NCBI GenBank assembly: GCA_003696775.1
Contig: RFFS01000082.1
Location: forward strand, 1-42,114
Direction: 5' to 3'
Length of the DNA: 42,114 bases
Source: Calditrichota bacterium
GTDB taxonomy: Bacteria; Calditrichota; Calditrichia; Calditrichales; J004
Below, piece after piece: positions 28,974 to 36,306 of this stretch. Each line of letters opens with the position of its first letter. The stretch's first letter is position 1. The notes under the pieces are model-generated. The model was not told where the DNA came from. It worked only from the letters and a program-made list of their open reading frames with translations, and made no database searches. Both the position numbers and the translations under genes were made by a program.

Positions 28974-29540
28974 TCACTTTATTTTTTTCAGATTAAACTT
29001 AACGTCGATACCAATTTTTTGAGCCACTTTAATAAACGCCACCAGTTCCGGCGCTTTGATGTTAAAGTCTTTCAATTTAATGGCAAACGAGGCGTTTAAT
29101 AACATAGCATCGTTATGTTGGGACAGGCTTCCCCGGATGGTCATCTTTTTCTCAACACCATGCAGGCTCAGGATGCCTTCCGTTTGGACCTGCCAGCCGC
29201 CGTCTGTTTTCTCCACCCGGGTGGCTTTTCCCTTAAAAAAAGACAAGGGATATTTATCCGTGTGTAACACATCTTCACGCATGTCACGGTCGCGTTTACC
29301 GTTACCTGTATTGAACAGGGCAGGCTGCACTTCGAAATAGATTTCGTTTTTGCCTTGCAAAATACCCTCCCCCTCCCAATACAAATAACCATCCACCGCG
29401 TCGGTGATGCCGTCAAAATCCAGCAGGGTTGTGGAACTGTGAAAAACAACCTGATTGATCCGGGTTTTATCCACCTGCCATTCACCAGCGTTAACGATAT
29501 CCATCAGGAAAGTCAGTAAAATAAAAAGAAAACGTGACAT
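28974..29540 (-). CDS. YceI family periplasmic protein
   Basis: Secreted lipocalin-like protein (188 residues) with signal peptide MSRFLFILLTFLMDIVNA. The YceI pattern is clear: WQVDKTRINQVVFHSSTTLLDF, then KYPLSFFKG and LSLHGVEKKMTIRG. YceI proteins bind isoprenoid or polyprenoid ligands such as quinones, and the cytochrome-like genes upstream fit a redox link, though that is inference. AAAGGAG lies upstream of ATG and overlaps the T tract of the hairpin at 29555-29583, so expression depends on read-through or on a promoter inside the upstream gene. Confidence 0.88.
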   Translation of the reverse strand: MSRFLFILLTFLMDIVNAGEWQVDKTRINQVVFHSSTTLLDFDGITDAVDGYLYWEGEGILQGKNEIYFEVQPALFNTGNGKRDRDMREDVLHTDKYPLSFFKGKATRVEKTDGGWQVQTEGILSLHGVEKKMTIRGSLSQHNDAMLLNASFAIKLKDFNIKAPELVAFIKVAQKIGIDVKFNLKKIK

Positions 29541-29554
29541 AACTGAAATCTCCT

Positions 29555-29583
29555 TTAAAAAAGAAAGCCCGTTTATCCGGGCT
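29555..29583 (-). terminator. Weak terminator or attenuator between the repeat-protein gene and yceI
   Basis: A 6-bp GC stem AGCCCG / CGGGCT (29566-29571 with 29578-29583) with loop TTTATC. On the minus strand it is followed by TTCTTTTTT. The T tract runs directly into the yceI ribosome site, so it may only reduce transcription of the two downstream genes. Confidence 0.6.
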
Positions 29584-29612
29584 CTCTTATAATAAACAAA
29601 TGTAATATTTTT

Positions 29613-31590
29613 TTACTTGATTAGAATCATTTTTTTCGAATAAATGCGGGAAGATGAGGTAAGGGTATAAAAATACATACCCGCGGCCATGTGCTGCCCA
29701 TGGGAATTCCGACCGTCCCATTTCACCTGATGGTAACCGGATGCTACAACATCATTTACCAGCGTGCGGATTTTACGTCCGTTGATATCATAAATACTCA
29801 CATTCACCTTTTGATTAAAAGGCACTGTAAATCGGATGACAGTTGATGGATTAAACGGATTCGGGTAGTTCCCCAGTATGGCGAATTCTTTTACCGGCGT
29901 TAAAGTGGAGCTAAACAGAGAAGTTGGAAACTGGATATCCGTAAAATTGGTGTTATGGCTAAAATTCAAAGCAGTATCACCTGCCTGTTGAGCAAACGTT
30001 AAACGCCAGGCATGGTCGGTCGGAGGGGCATCATATTGCCCGTTTCCATTATGATCAGCATAAAAGTCCACATTATATTCCTGTCCGGCATGCATCCCGC
30101 CCATGCTTATGGAAAAATCCGCGGCGGGAACCGCATCAACGGAAACCCGACCGACTTCTTCCGTTGTGGCAGTGTTTACCATACGCATTTCAAAATATTC
30201 ACCTAAATGCGGGGTCAAACCCGTAAGGTTAAGGGTGAAGGCATAAGCCCAGTCAATATCCGTAAAGTTGGTATTATGACTGAAACTAACATTATCATCC
30301 CCATCATCGCCGGAACTGTATGATAAACGCCAGGCATGATCGGTCGGCGGCGCATCATAAATTCCGTTACCATTATGATCCGCATAAAAATCAACATAGT
30401 AATCCTTTGCAAGACGCATACCGGCGAGAAACAGACTGAATTCCGAATCATACACAGCATCCAAACGTGTACGGGAAATTTCCCTTTCGGTTGACTGTTC
30501 CACCAGGCGGGCCTCAAAAAACTCATTCAGATGAGGCGATAATCCGGAAATTTCCAATTCCAGCACATACCCCCAATCCAATGCCGCAAAGTTGGTATTA
30601 TGACTAAAAGCGGCATGGACATCCCCATTGCCGGCTTCGGCATCAACATACCATGTATGATCAACCGGCGGATCATCATACAGACCGTTGCCATTCAAAT
30701 CAGCAAAAAATTCAGCACGATATTTTCCAGATTCTTTTGTACCGCTTACGGCAAGGCTGTATGTACTCTCCGTCAGGGCATCCAACGATGCACGGCCTAC
30801 TTCCTGACGGGTCAATAAATCCACAACCCGCATATATATCGCCTGAACAAGGTGAGGTGTCATGCCATCCATATCCAAAACAAAACGATATGGCCATTCT
30901 ATATCATAAAAATCCGTATTATGGGAGAATGATGTGGTATCATCCCCGTCGGTTTCCACTTTATATTCCACCCGCCAGGCATGATCAACAGGCGGCGCGT
31001 CATACAAGCCATCACTATTATGATCAGCAAAAAAAATCAATGCGGTATTCATCCCCTTTTTGAATACCGGGCAGCGTTATGTCAAAATCAGCTGATTCAA
31101 TGGCACGCAAGGTTTCACGCGAAATTTCATGACGTGTTTTTTTATCGATGAGGCGCACACCAAGCATTTCACCCACATGAGGCGTCATGCCCGTAAAACG
31201 CACTGTCAAGGCCTGTTGCCAGTCCAGAGTGGTAAAATTGGTGTTATGACTAAAATCCAAAACCACATCGCCGTTCACATTATCGGCACTTAAACGTCAG
31301 GTATGGTCGGTAGGCGGATCATCGTATTTTTTATTACCGTTTAAATCCGCATAAAAATCAACATTATAATTATGTCCGTTTTCCACACCGTCAAAAAACA
31401 TCTGGAAATCAGCCTGATCGATGGCGGAAAGGGTTTTCCGTGCCACTTCTTCGCCATTATTTTTATCTACAATTCTTACCTGCAATTGTTGACCGATATG
31501 CGGGGTCATCCCCGAGAAGTTTAACGTGAGAATATTGCCATGCGCCCAAATAAAGGTGCTTATCATTAAAAGTATTTGCAAAAGTTTCAT
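29613..31590 (-). pseudogene. Secreted five-repeat protein with type IX sorting tail, broken by a nonsense codon and a frameshift
   Basis: Joined, the three in-line pieces (31297-31590, 31024-31278 and 29613-31052) encode about 659 residues. There is a signal peptide (MKLLQILLMISTFIWA), five repeats of 107-108 residues, and a C-terminal domain of about 92 residues (NYPNPFNPST, then YDINGRKIRTL, then MAAGMYFYTL) matching Por-type sorting tails. Each repeat has FYADHNGNGQYDAPP, an EF-like acidic loop, then DHAWR and FSHNTNFTD. A TGA at 31297-31299 replaces the Trp of DHxW in repeat 1. A T8 run (A8 at 31029-31036) shifts frame; T7 would restore it. It is preceded by a good ribosome site AAAGGAAA. 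Repeat function is unknown; surface calcium-binding is plausible. Confidence 0.85.
29930..31560 (-). repeat. Five tandem protein repeats of about 107-108 codons
   Basis: The conserved F(Y/F)AD-x-N core recurs at about 31356, 31034, 30710, 30389 and 30065, a spacing of 321-324 bases. Each unit also carries TPHxG or SPHLN, an ExxRxxLDA-like segment, and a Gly-rich turn before the next acidic loop. The copies have diverged at DNA level, so the duplication is not recent. Confidence 0.9.
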
Positions 31591-31607
31591 AATCTGTTTC
31601 CTTTATA

Positions 31608-32048
31608 TTAGTTGTTTTTGGCGCCTGCATCAATCCAGGCCCTGACCTTGTCCAACGTTGCCGAATCCGGCTGGTCTCCGCCGAGGGGCATGCGTGTTGG
31701 ATCACTTCCGTCCAAAACATGAACCAGAAAACTGGCCCCGCTATCACCCGGTTTAACTCGTTTAAGTCCGGCACCACTCAATAGAGCGGGTACATCCACT
31801 AAATTATCATAAGCCTGACCTGCGCTCAGGTCCAGGTTCGCGCTTCGGGTTCCGCTATCGTGGCATCCGGAAGTGGCGCATTGAATGTTAAAAAAATTCT
31901 TCTGTAAAAACGATAAAGTAACTTCGGATGGCACATTGAGGTCCCCGGCAGGTTGAACAATATGGTCTTCCGTGGCACAGGCAATTGCTATCCCCCCCCA
32001 AACCGCAAGGAATAGGGGCTTGGTCTTTTCCCGAAAAGCCTTAATCAT
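31608..32048 (-). CDS. Cytochrome c-like lipoprotein with CX4CH motif (copy 2)
   Basis: The start at ATG 32048 is preferred over an in-frame ATG at 32141 because it leads straight into a signal with lipobox (FLAVWGGIAIAC) and overlaps the previous stop. The mature part (about 120 residues) has CATSGCHD, a CX4CH putative haem c site, and RMPLGG, a possible distal Met ligand. It ends with VRAWIDAGAKNN. The domain is the planctomycete-type cytochrome fold found on many outer-membrane lipoproteins. CX4CH haem binding is known in Desulfovibrio cytochrome c3. It aligns end to end with the next protein upstream, so the pair is a tandem duplication. It overlaps that gene by 8 nt. Confidence 0.75.
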   Translation of the reverse strand: MIKAFREKTKPLFLAVWGGIAIACATEDHIVQPAGDLNVPSEVTLSFLQKNFFNIQCATSGCHDSGTRSANLDLSAGQAYDNLVDVPALLSGAGLKRVKPGDSGASFLVHVLDGSDPTRMPLGGDQPDSATLDKVRAWIDAGAKNN

Positions 32049-32463
32049 TTTTGGCTCCCGCATCGATCCAGGCCTTAACCATATCGATTTTATCAGAAGA
32101 TAGCGAACCGGCCGGGGGCATGACCGATGTACCACTGCCATTGAGCTTTTTAATCAGCCAGCTATCGGCGCTGTTATTGGGACTCACCCGCTTTAAGGCG
32201 CTGTTTTGCGTGGAAGTAACATTCACCAGATTATTATAGGCATTGGCGGAAGAAAGGTCCAAACCGGCTTTTTTGGTATTGGACGCATGGCAACCACTAA
32301 AAGCACATGAGGCCTGAAAGACCTGCTGATTAACTTCACTAAATGTGGGGGTGGCAGATGTACCGGGACTGACAACATTATTATTGTCCGACTCTTCCGA
32401 ACAGGCAATTAAAAAAAATAGAAAAAAGAGTATCGCACCTGCTATATATTTTAAATTAAACAT
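32041..32463 (-). CDS. Cytochrome c-like lipoprotein with CX4CH motif (copy 1)
   Basis: A 140-residue lipoprotein with signal and lipobox FFLFFLIAC (Cys at about 21), then a Ser/Asn/Pro-rich linker. The domain carries CAFSGCHAS (CX4CH), LDLSSANAYNNLVNV, KRVSPNNSADSWL and VMPPAG (possible Met ligand), ending KAWIDAGAKND. It is clearly homologous to the adjacent lipoprotein. Its ATG overlaps the DUF2892 stop (TAATG), so the two are translationally coupled. It probably carries electrons at the outer membrane or surface. Haem attachment is inferred from the motif only. Confidence 0.78.
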   Translation of the reverse strand: MFNLKYIAGAILFFLFFLIACSEESDNNNVVSPGTSATPTFSEVNQQVFQASCAFSGCHASNTKKAGLDLSSANAYNNLVNVTSTQNSALKRVSPNNSADSWLIKKLNGSGTSVMPPAGSLSSDKIDMVKAWIDAGAKND

Positions 32464-32654
32464 TATTTGGCCTCCTTTTTAAGAGTGGAAAAACCAAATA
32501 TCGAATATATCGGACACCAGCCAACCATTGCTGTGAACAACGGAATAAAACCAAGCAATCCCCACCAGTTTTGGGCATAATATCCCCATGTTAAGGCTAA
32601 AATGCCCGCTAAATAACGAACAAGTTTATCGAATAAACCAATGTTAGGCTTCAT
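32463..32654 (-). CDS. DUF2892 (YgaP-like) small membrane protein
   Basis: A 63-residue inner-membrane protein with two helices (about 15-27 and 32-50). The family pattern is clear: MKPNIGLFDKLVRYLAGI, then GLLGFIPLFTAMVGWCPIYSIFG with the conserved Cys. The start is set by a strong AAGGGAGG site before ATG 32654; an upstream ATG at 32693 would bury that site. Relatives are often fused to or beside rhodanese domains. It leads the minus-strand operon and sits just downstream of the palindromic sites at 32679-32731. Confidence 0.88.
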   Translation of the reverse strand: MKPNIGLFDKLVRYLAGILALTWGYYAQNWWGLLGFIPLFTAMVGWCPIYSIFGFSTLKKEAK

Positions 32655-32678
32655 AACAACCTCCCTTGAATGAATAAA

Positions 32679-32692
32679 TGAGTTGTCACACA
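32679..32692. promoter_or_regulatory. Degenerate TGTGTTnnAACACA-like site
   Basis: Sequence TGAGTTGTCACACA matches TGTGTTGCAACACA at 11 of 14 positions. It lies 25 bp upstream of the DUF2892 start and 37 bp (centre to centre) from the perfect palindrome at 32714-32731. Supported mainly by that neighbour and by the pair at 36 kb. Confidence 0.45.
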
Positions 32693-32713
32693 TAAAGACA
32701 AGAATCGTGCCAT

Positions 32714-32731
32714 TATGTGTTTAAACACATA
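32714..32731. promoter_or_regulatory. Perfect 18-bp palindromic operator candidate
   Basis: TATGTGTTTAAACACATA is fully self-complementary. It sits about 60 bp before the DUF2892 start. The core TGTGTTnnAACACA is shared with the region upstream of the TPR/glycosyltransferase operon. The symmetry fits a homodimeric repressor or activator; I do not know which family. Confidence 0.75.
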
Positions 32732-32756
32732 TTTACAGATACAAACATTGTTTCGC

Positions 32757-32771
32757 GCGCATAATATGCGC
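32757..32771. promoter_or_regulatory. Second palindrome, GCGCATA-A-TATGCGC
   Basis: A perfect 7-1-7 inverted repeat, followed 6 bases later by another GCGCAT half-site (32778-32783). It lies upstream of the first operator and may belong to a different regulator. A 12 of 15 match occurs at 36146-36160. Confidence 0.55.
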
Positions 32772-32792
32772 AACAAAGCGCATCGTTTTTAC

Positions 32793-32825
32793 ACTAAAAC
32801 AAACGGATGCCCCACGGCATCCGTT
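32793..32825 (-). terminator. Rho-independent terminator of the TPR/glycosyltransferase operon
   Basis: A 10-bp stem AACGGATGCC / GGCATCCGTT (32802-32811 with 32816-32825) with loop CCAC. On the minus strand it is followed by TGTTTTAGTG. It lies 36 nt after the glycosyltransferase stop and insulates the next operon. Confidence 0.8.
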
Positions 32826-32861
32826 AAAATAGTGGAAAGTATAAACCTACTGAATCCGTAT

Positions 32862-34670
32862 TTAAAAATGGAATCCAAACCCAAAGAAGACGGTTTGCAG
32901 GCCCATGGCGCCGGCCGCGCCAAGCCCCACACCGGCCAATATCATGATGAACGGTATATATATCAGTTTTCTCAACCTGGCATGTCCCCAGCCGCGATTA
33001 TGCATTAAGGGAAATATGATAAACGCCAGCGCCAGCCCCATAAATGAGATTTGAAACAAATAAATACAAAGTCCCAAAAACACGATACCACTTAACATTT
33101 CAAAATACCGGACTTCTTTCTGATCGGGATGGCTTTTCTTTAACAGCAGCATTAAACGTTCCCGAAATGTATTTTTATTTTTCGAACTATCCGATCGTTG
33201 TTGTTTTTTATCTCCCGTAACCAAAAAAGTAGCTTTACCCGTAATCAGGAAAGAAAGAACGCCAATGGCGGAAAGAGGGCTCAGGGCGGCATACACCACG
33301 GTACTATGCGCTAAAAATTTAAATAAATGGATGGGCTTTCGGACCATTTCGATCACAAAAGTTAATACCGGCGCGAAGAAAGTCAGCATGGTAATGGCAA
33401 AAAAATCCCAACTGAAAACCGGTGCAAATCCTTTATTCAAAGCTATAATTGGCATAGCGAATTCCCAGTTACCCAATACAATGGTCACATCACGAAATTC
33501 TCCAAACAAAAACGGCATTATCATGTTGGCGTTTATCATAAAAAGGAAATAGAACAAAGTTAAGGGTAAATTCAGAGTCGGAAACAATATATCAAACTTT
33601 TCCGACCAACTGATACGCGTTGATCTCAAAAGCCAGCCGGCTTCCTTGGTTAAGAACTCGCAGGTTCCCCTTGTCCATTTAATATGCCTGACACGAAAGG
33701 CGCGAATCGTTTCCGGAAAATCTTCGTAACAGATAACATTTTCCGCAAAGCGGCCATAGTAACCCAGTTCCCGAATACGCATGGCAAAACCCAGGTCTTC
33801 ACTTACAATATCAGGGAAACCGCCTATTTCTTTCCAACAGGAACGACGTAACAAAGCCCCGTGCCCTAAAAACATGACAAAGCCGAATTTATTTCTCAAC
33901 GGTTGATACCAACGCCAGTGAATATCAATACCGTCCCCCAAAGCACGCGCCAAATCGGTTTTTTGATCCGGATTAGCACGATGATTGGCTTGCACAAATC
34001 CGCAGTTTGGGTCGTTGACAAGATAAGGGACCATTTTTAATAAAAAATCCCGGGGTAAAATTTCATCGGCATCGGCAATGGCAAAATAGGGTTCAGCTAT
34101 AAACCGGTTTAAAGCATGATTCATGTTGCCCGCTTTAAACCCCTTACGATCTTTACGACGGATAACCCGAACCTGCTCCGGATAACGCGAGGCAAAGGCA
34201 TCAATCTGTTTCTTATAAGCCTCATCCGTACTATCATCCAATATATAAACCCGGTAATGATCATAATTTTGTTGGACACAGGACAAAGCGCTTTTTTCAA
34301 CAAAATCATTATAGGTAGTATATAAAATGGCCACCGGTGGTTGCGGTTTATCTTTAGACAAAACAGGAATTTCGGTCTTTTTAACAAAACGCTTGTAAAT
34401 CCAGGCGAACAAGACAACCCCAACATTGAACAGACCGTATAACCAGGCCAATTCAACAAAAATGATAAAGAACCAGAGGGATATGAAATCCACATATGAC
34501 GTCTCCATTTCCAGCAATTGCAGCATGCGGGGGTGATACCAATATAATGCTGCAATCCAACTACCGAAAATGAACAGATATAAAGAAGGGTTGGGTTTAT
34601 AGGTTTTAATTTTTTTCCGGACGTTTAAAAAGTCCACATTATCTGTTATGGATAAAATATTCGATTGCAT
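32862..34670 (-). CDS. Processive family 2 glycosyltransferase (BcsA/cellulose synthase-like)
   Basis: An inner-membrane polysaccharide synthase of 602 residues. Two N-terminal helices (about 28-46 and 62-95) precede a cytosolic GT-A domain. That domain has nucleotide-binding LDDSTDE (D145), ADADE (D200-D202), the acceptor-site SEDLG (E291-D292) and RHIKWTRG (K331, W332, R334), the counterpart of QxxRW. Several C-terminal helices follow (about 360-590). No PilZ domain is evident, so direct c-di-GMP control is not seen. It starts 23 nt after the TPR-barrel gene. The polymer is unknown; together the pair suggests a secreted exopolysaccharide. Confidence 0.9.
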   Translation of the reverse strand: MQSNILSITDNVDFLNVRKKIKTYKPNPSLYLFIFGSWIAALYWYHPRMLQLLEMETSYVDFISLWFFIIFVELAWLYGLFNVGVVLFAWIYKRFVKKTEIPVLSKDKPQPPVAILYTTYNDFVEKSALSCVQQNYDHYRVYILDDSTDEAYKKQIDAFASRYPEQVRVIRRKDRKGFKAGNMNHALNRFIAEPYFAIADADEILPRDFLLKMVPYLVNDPNCGFVQANHRANPDQKTDLARALGDGIDIHWRWYQPLRNKFGFVMFLGHGALLRRSCWKEIGGFPDIVSEDLGFAMRIRELGYYGRFAENVICYEDFPETIRAFRVRHIKWTRGTCEFLTKEAGWLLRSTRISWSEKFDILFPTLNLPLTLFYFLFMINANMIMPFLFGEFRDVTIVLGNWEFAMPIIALNKGFAPVFSWDFFAITMLTFFAPVLTFVIEMVRKPIHLFKFLAHSTVVYAALSPLSAIGVLSFLITGKATFLVTGDKKQQRSDSSKNKNTFRERLMLLLKKSHPDQKEVRYFEMLSGIVFLGLCIYLFQISFMGLALAFIIFPLMHNRGWGHARLRKLIYIPFIMILAGVGLGAAGAMGLQTVFFGFGFHF

Positions 34671-34693
34671 TTTCTGCTCCCAACGTAAGATTA

Positions 34694-35986
34694 TTATTCG
34701 AGCCTTAAACGAAAACCAAGGGCGATATGATTGAGGGTTTCCCGGTCCGCTTTTTCATGACGTATCAAAAGAGTAATCCAATGTTGGCTACCCAAGGGTA
34801 AAGTCCACATCAGATGGCCGCCGACCCTGTTAAAGGAACCCAATACCAGACCCATATTGACAGAATTTAGGTCTGAGATATCATAAGAAGCGCTTAATAA
34901 ATAGCGTTTATCAATCTTTTTGGTTTCGGTCTCACGGCTATAAAAGAAAAAGGGTTCAACACGTAGTTGACGGCTCATACTCCAGGTGGCGCCGACAAAG
35001 ACCATCCAGGTATTATTTCCATGTACAGACCGGTTCCACAATCCGCCAGCATGAATGTCCGGTGCCGATTGAATAAACCAGTGATGTTCCGATTGATATA
35101 CCCACTGCCGACCCTGACCGGGAATATTTCTGATACCCGCGGAAAATTGCGCCAGATATGAACCAACCGGTTGGATAAAAGCGGAAAGCTGGTATAAAGC
35201 CGCCGGCGCCTTACTGTTAAAAAGAAAACGGTTTTCCAGACTCAAAGAATTATCGTAACGGGCCTGTAAACGCCACATATGTGTTAACCGCCAATTTATA
35301 TCCAGTTGACGTATCCCCTGCGTATTTACACTTTCTGTTGTGCTGGAACCAATCCACAGCACGGCTTCCAGGGGTGCCTGTTCTTTTTGAATACCATTGA
35401 GTATGGTGGGAATATCACTATAATTGCTATTCAGCAAATAAGCCTGCTTAAACGCGCTGCGTGCCGAAGACAGGTTATTTTCAAGAATATAAGCCTGCCC
35501 CAATCCCAAATAGACTTCCGCGTCCCGATTATATTTTTCACGGATCGAATCAAACCTTTCCCGTGCCGTCTCCGGGTCCGATTGCCATAGTGCCACAAAA
35601 GCCAGGCCTTTTAAAGCATCTTTGTAGTCTGGGTCTAATTGAATGACACGATTGAATACACGTTCGGCTTTACGGTATTTTCCGCTCCAGGCATAACTAT
35701 AAGCCAGACCGTTCAGAATTTCCCTGTGGTCCGGATTCTTTTTTAAAATATCGCGGAAAGCATCGATGGCTTCTTCATACCGCCCCATCCAAGCTAACAC
35801 ATAGGCCCTGCCCTTAAAGGCATCCAAAGCAGGCGCCTGACCTCTCAGGATGGTCTCATACATATTCAAAGCCTGCTCAAACTGTTGTGACCGGGCTAAT
35901 GAATCCGCCGTTTGCAGATCATTTGTTTGCCCCAAAACCAGCGTGGACATGATGATCAGATATACATAAAGTCTGGGAATGGTCAT
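34694..35986 (-). CDS. TPR protein with C-terminal outer-membrane barrel (YaiO-like)
   Basis: The start is set at ATG 35986, 5 nt after GGAGG, giving a signal peptide (MTIPRLYVYLIIMSTLVLGQ). About five TPR units follow (residues 25-195), for example FQRVIQLDPDYKDALKGLA-like repeats. A C-terminal barrel (about 205-430) with alternating aromatic strands ends HIALGFRLRLE. This combination resembles YaiO-type proteins, and functionally BcsC or PgaA: periplasmic TPR scaffold plus outer-membrane pore for polysaccharide export. It is the first gene of the operon with the glycosyltransferase. The paired palindromes at 36008-36043 lie just upstream. Confidence 0.85.
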   Translation of the reverse strand: MTIPRLYVYLIIMSTLVLGQTNDLQTADSLARSQQFEQALNMYETILRGQAPALDAFKGRAYVLAWMGRYEEAIDAFRDILKKNPDHREILNGLAYSYAWSGKYRKAERVFNRVIQLDPDYKDALKGLAFVALWQSDPETARERFDSIREKYNRDAEVYLGLGQAYILENNLSSARSAFKQAYLLNSNYSDIPTILNGIQKEQAPLEAVLWIGSSTTESVNTQGIRQLDINWRLTHMWRLQARYDNSLSLENRFLFNSKAPAALYQLSAFIQPVGSYLAQFSAGIRNIPGQGRQWVYQSEHHWFIQSAPDIHAGGLWNRSVHGNNTWMVFVGATWSMSRQLRVEPFFFYSRETETKKIDKRYLLSASYDISDLNSVNMGLVLGSFNRVGGHLMWTLPLGSQHWITLLIRHEKADRETLNHIALGFRLRLE

Positions 35987-36007
35987 AACTACCTCCATAA
36001 ATAATTA

Positions 36008-36021
36008 TGTGTTGCAACACA
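36008..36021. promoter_or_regulatory. Perfect 14-bp palindrome TGTGTTGCAACACA
   Basis: Fully self-complementary. It lies 22 bp upstream of the TPR-barrel start codon and shares its core with 32716-32729. A second copy starts 22 bp away, about two helical turns, which suits cooperative binding. Confidence 0.75.
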
Positions 36022-36029
36022 CATCAATA

Positions 36030-36043
36030 TGTGTGCCAACACA
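36030..36043. promoter_or_regulatory. Second copy of the TGTGTT-type palindrome
   Basis: TGTGTGCCAACACA keeps both outer pentamers (TGTGT / ACACA reading with AACACA on the right arm) and differs only near the centre. Centre-to-centre distance to the first copy is 22 bp. Confidence 0.65.
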
Positions 36044-36270
36044 CAATCAACCATATAAGTGATTGTATTATAGGAGTTTAGAGTCATGACACCTTTTAAA
36101 CCATCAATGCATAACAATACAATATGCGCACATACAACATCAGGAGTGCATATTTTGCGCTAAAAGATCAACCGGTATGGTTTTATGATATTTGAGATGT
36201 ATTCACAACTTTTACTTAACCTAATGGTTATAATCCGGTCAATATTAACTTGAAGTACAGCTATTAAATA
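36044..36270. other. Intergenic region between the TPR operon and the toxin-antitoxin genes
   Basis: No gene is visible. Apart from the GCGCATA-type sites at 36122-36129 and 36146-36160, I see only AT-rich sequence that may hold the divergent promoters. Confidence 0.5.
36146..36160. promoter_or_regulatory. Degenerate GCGCATA-n-TATGCGC site
   Basis: GTGCATATTTTGCGC matches the palindrome at 32757-32771 at 12 of 15 positions. A further half-site TATGCGC lies at 36123-36129, and the ten bases AATATGCGCA at 36121-36130 are identical to 32763-32772. Confidence 0.4.
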
Positions 36271-36289
36271 TGTACATTATTCCTGTACA
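36271..36289. promoter_or_regulatory. YefM-type operator (paired TGTACA)
   Basis: TGTACATTATTCCTGTACA contains two TGTACA palindromes 13 bp apart, 18 bp before the antitoxin start. The E. coli yefM-yoeB operator uses TGTACA cores at similar spacing (12 bp centre to centre), so autoregulation is expected. Confidence 0.8.
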
Positions 36290-36306
36290 ATAAAAGGGAT
36301 GTTAAA

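Noticed and set aside
31297-31299. Genome-wide UGA-to-Trp code
   Set aside because: Several genes in the window end in TGA, and Trp is otherwise encoded by TGG.
31297-31299. Selenocysteine at the in-frame TGA
   Set aside because: The aligned repeats have Trp, not Cys, at this position.
36008-36043. CRISPR-like or short tandem repeat reading of the paired TGTGT sites
   Set aside because: Only two imperfect copies with no spacers of regular length; palindromic operators explain them better.
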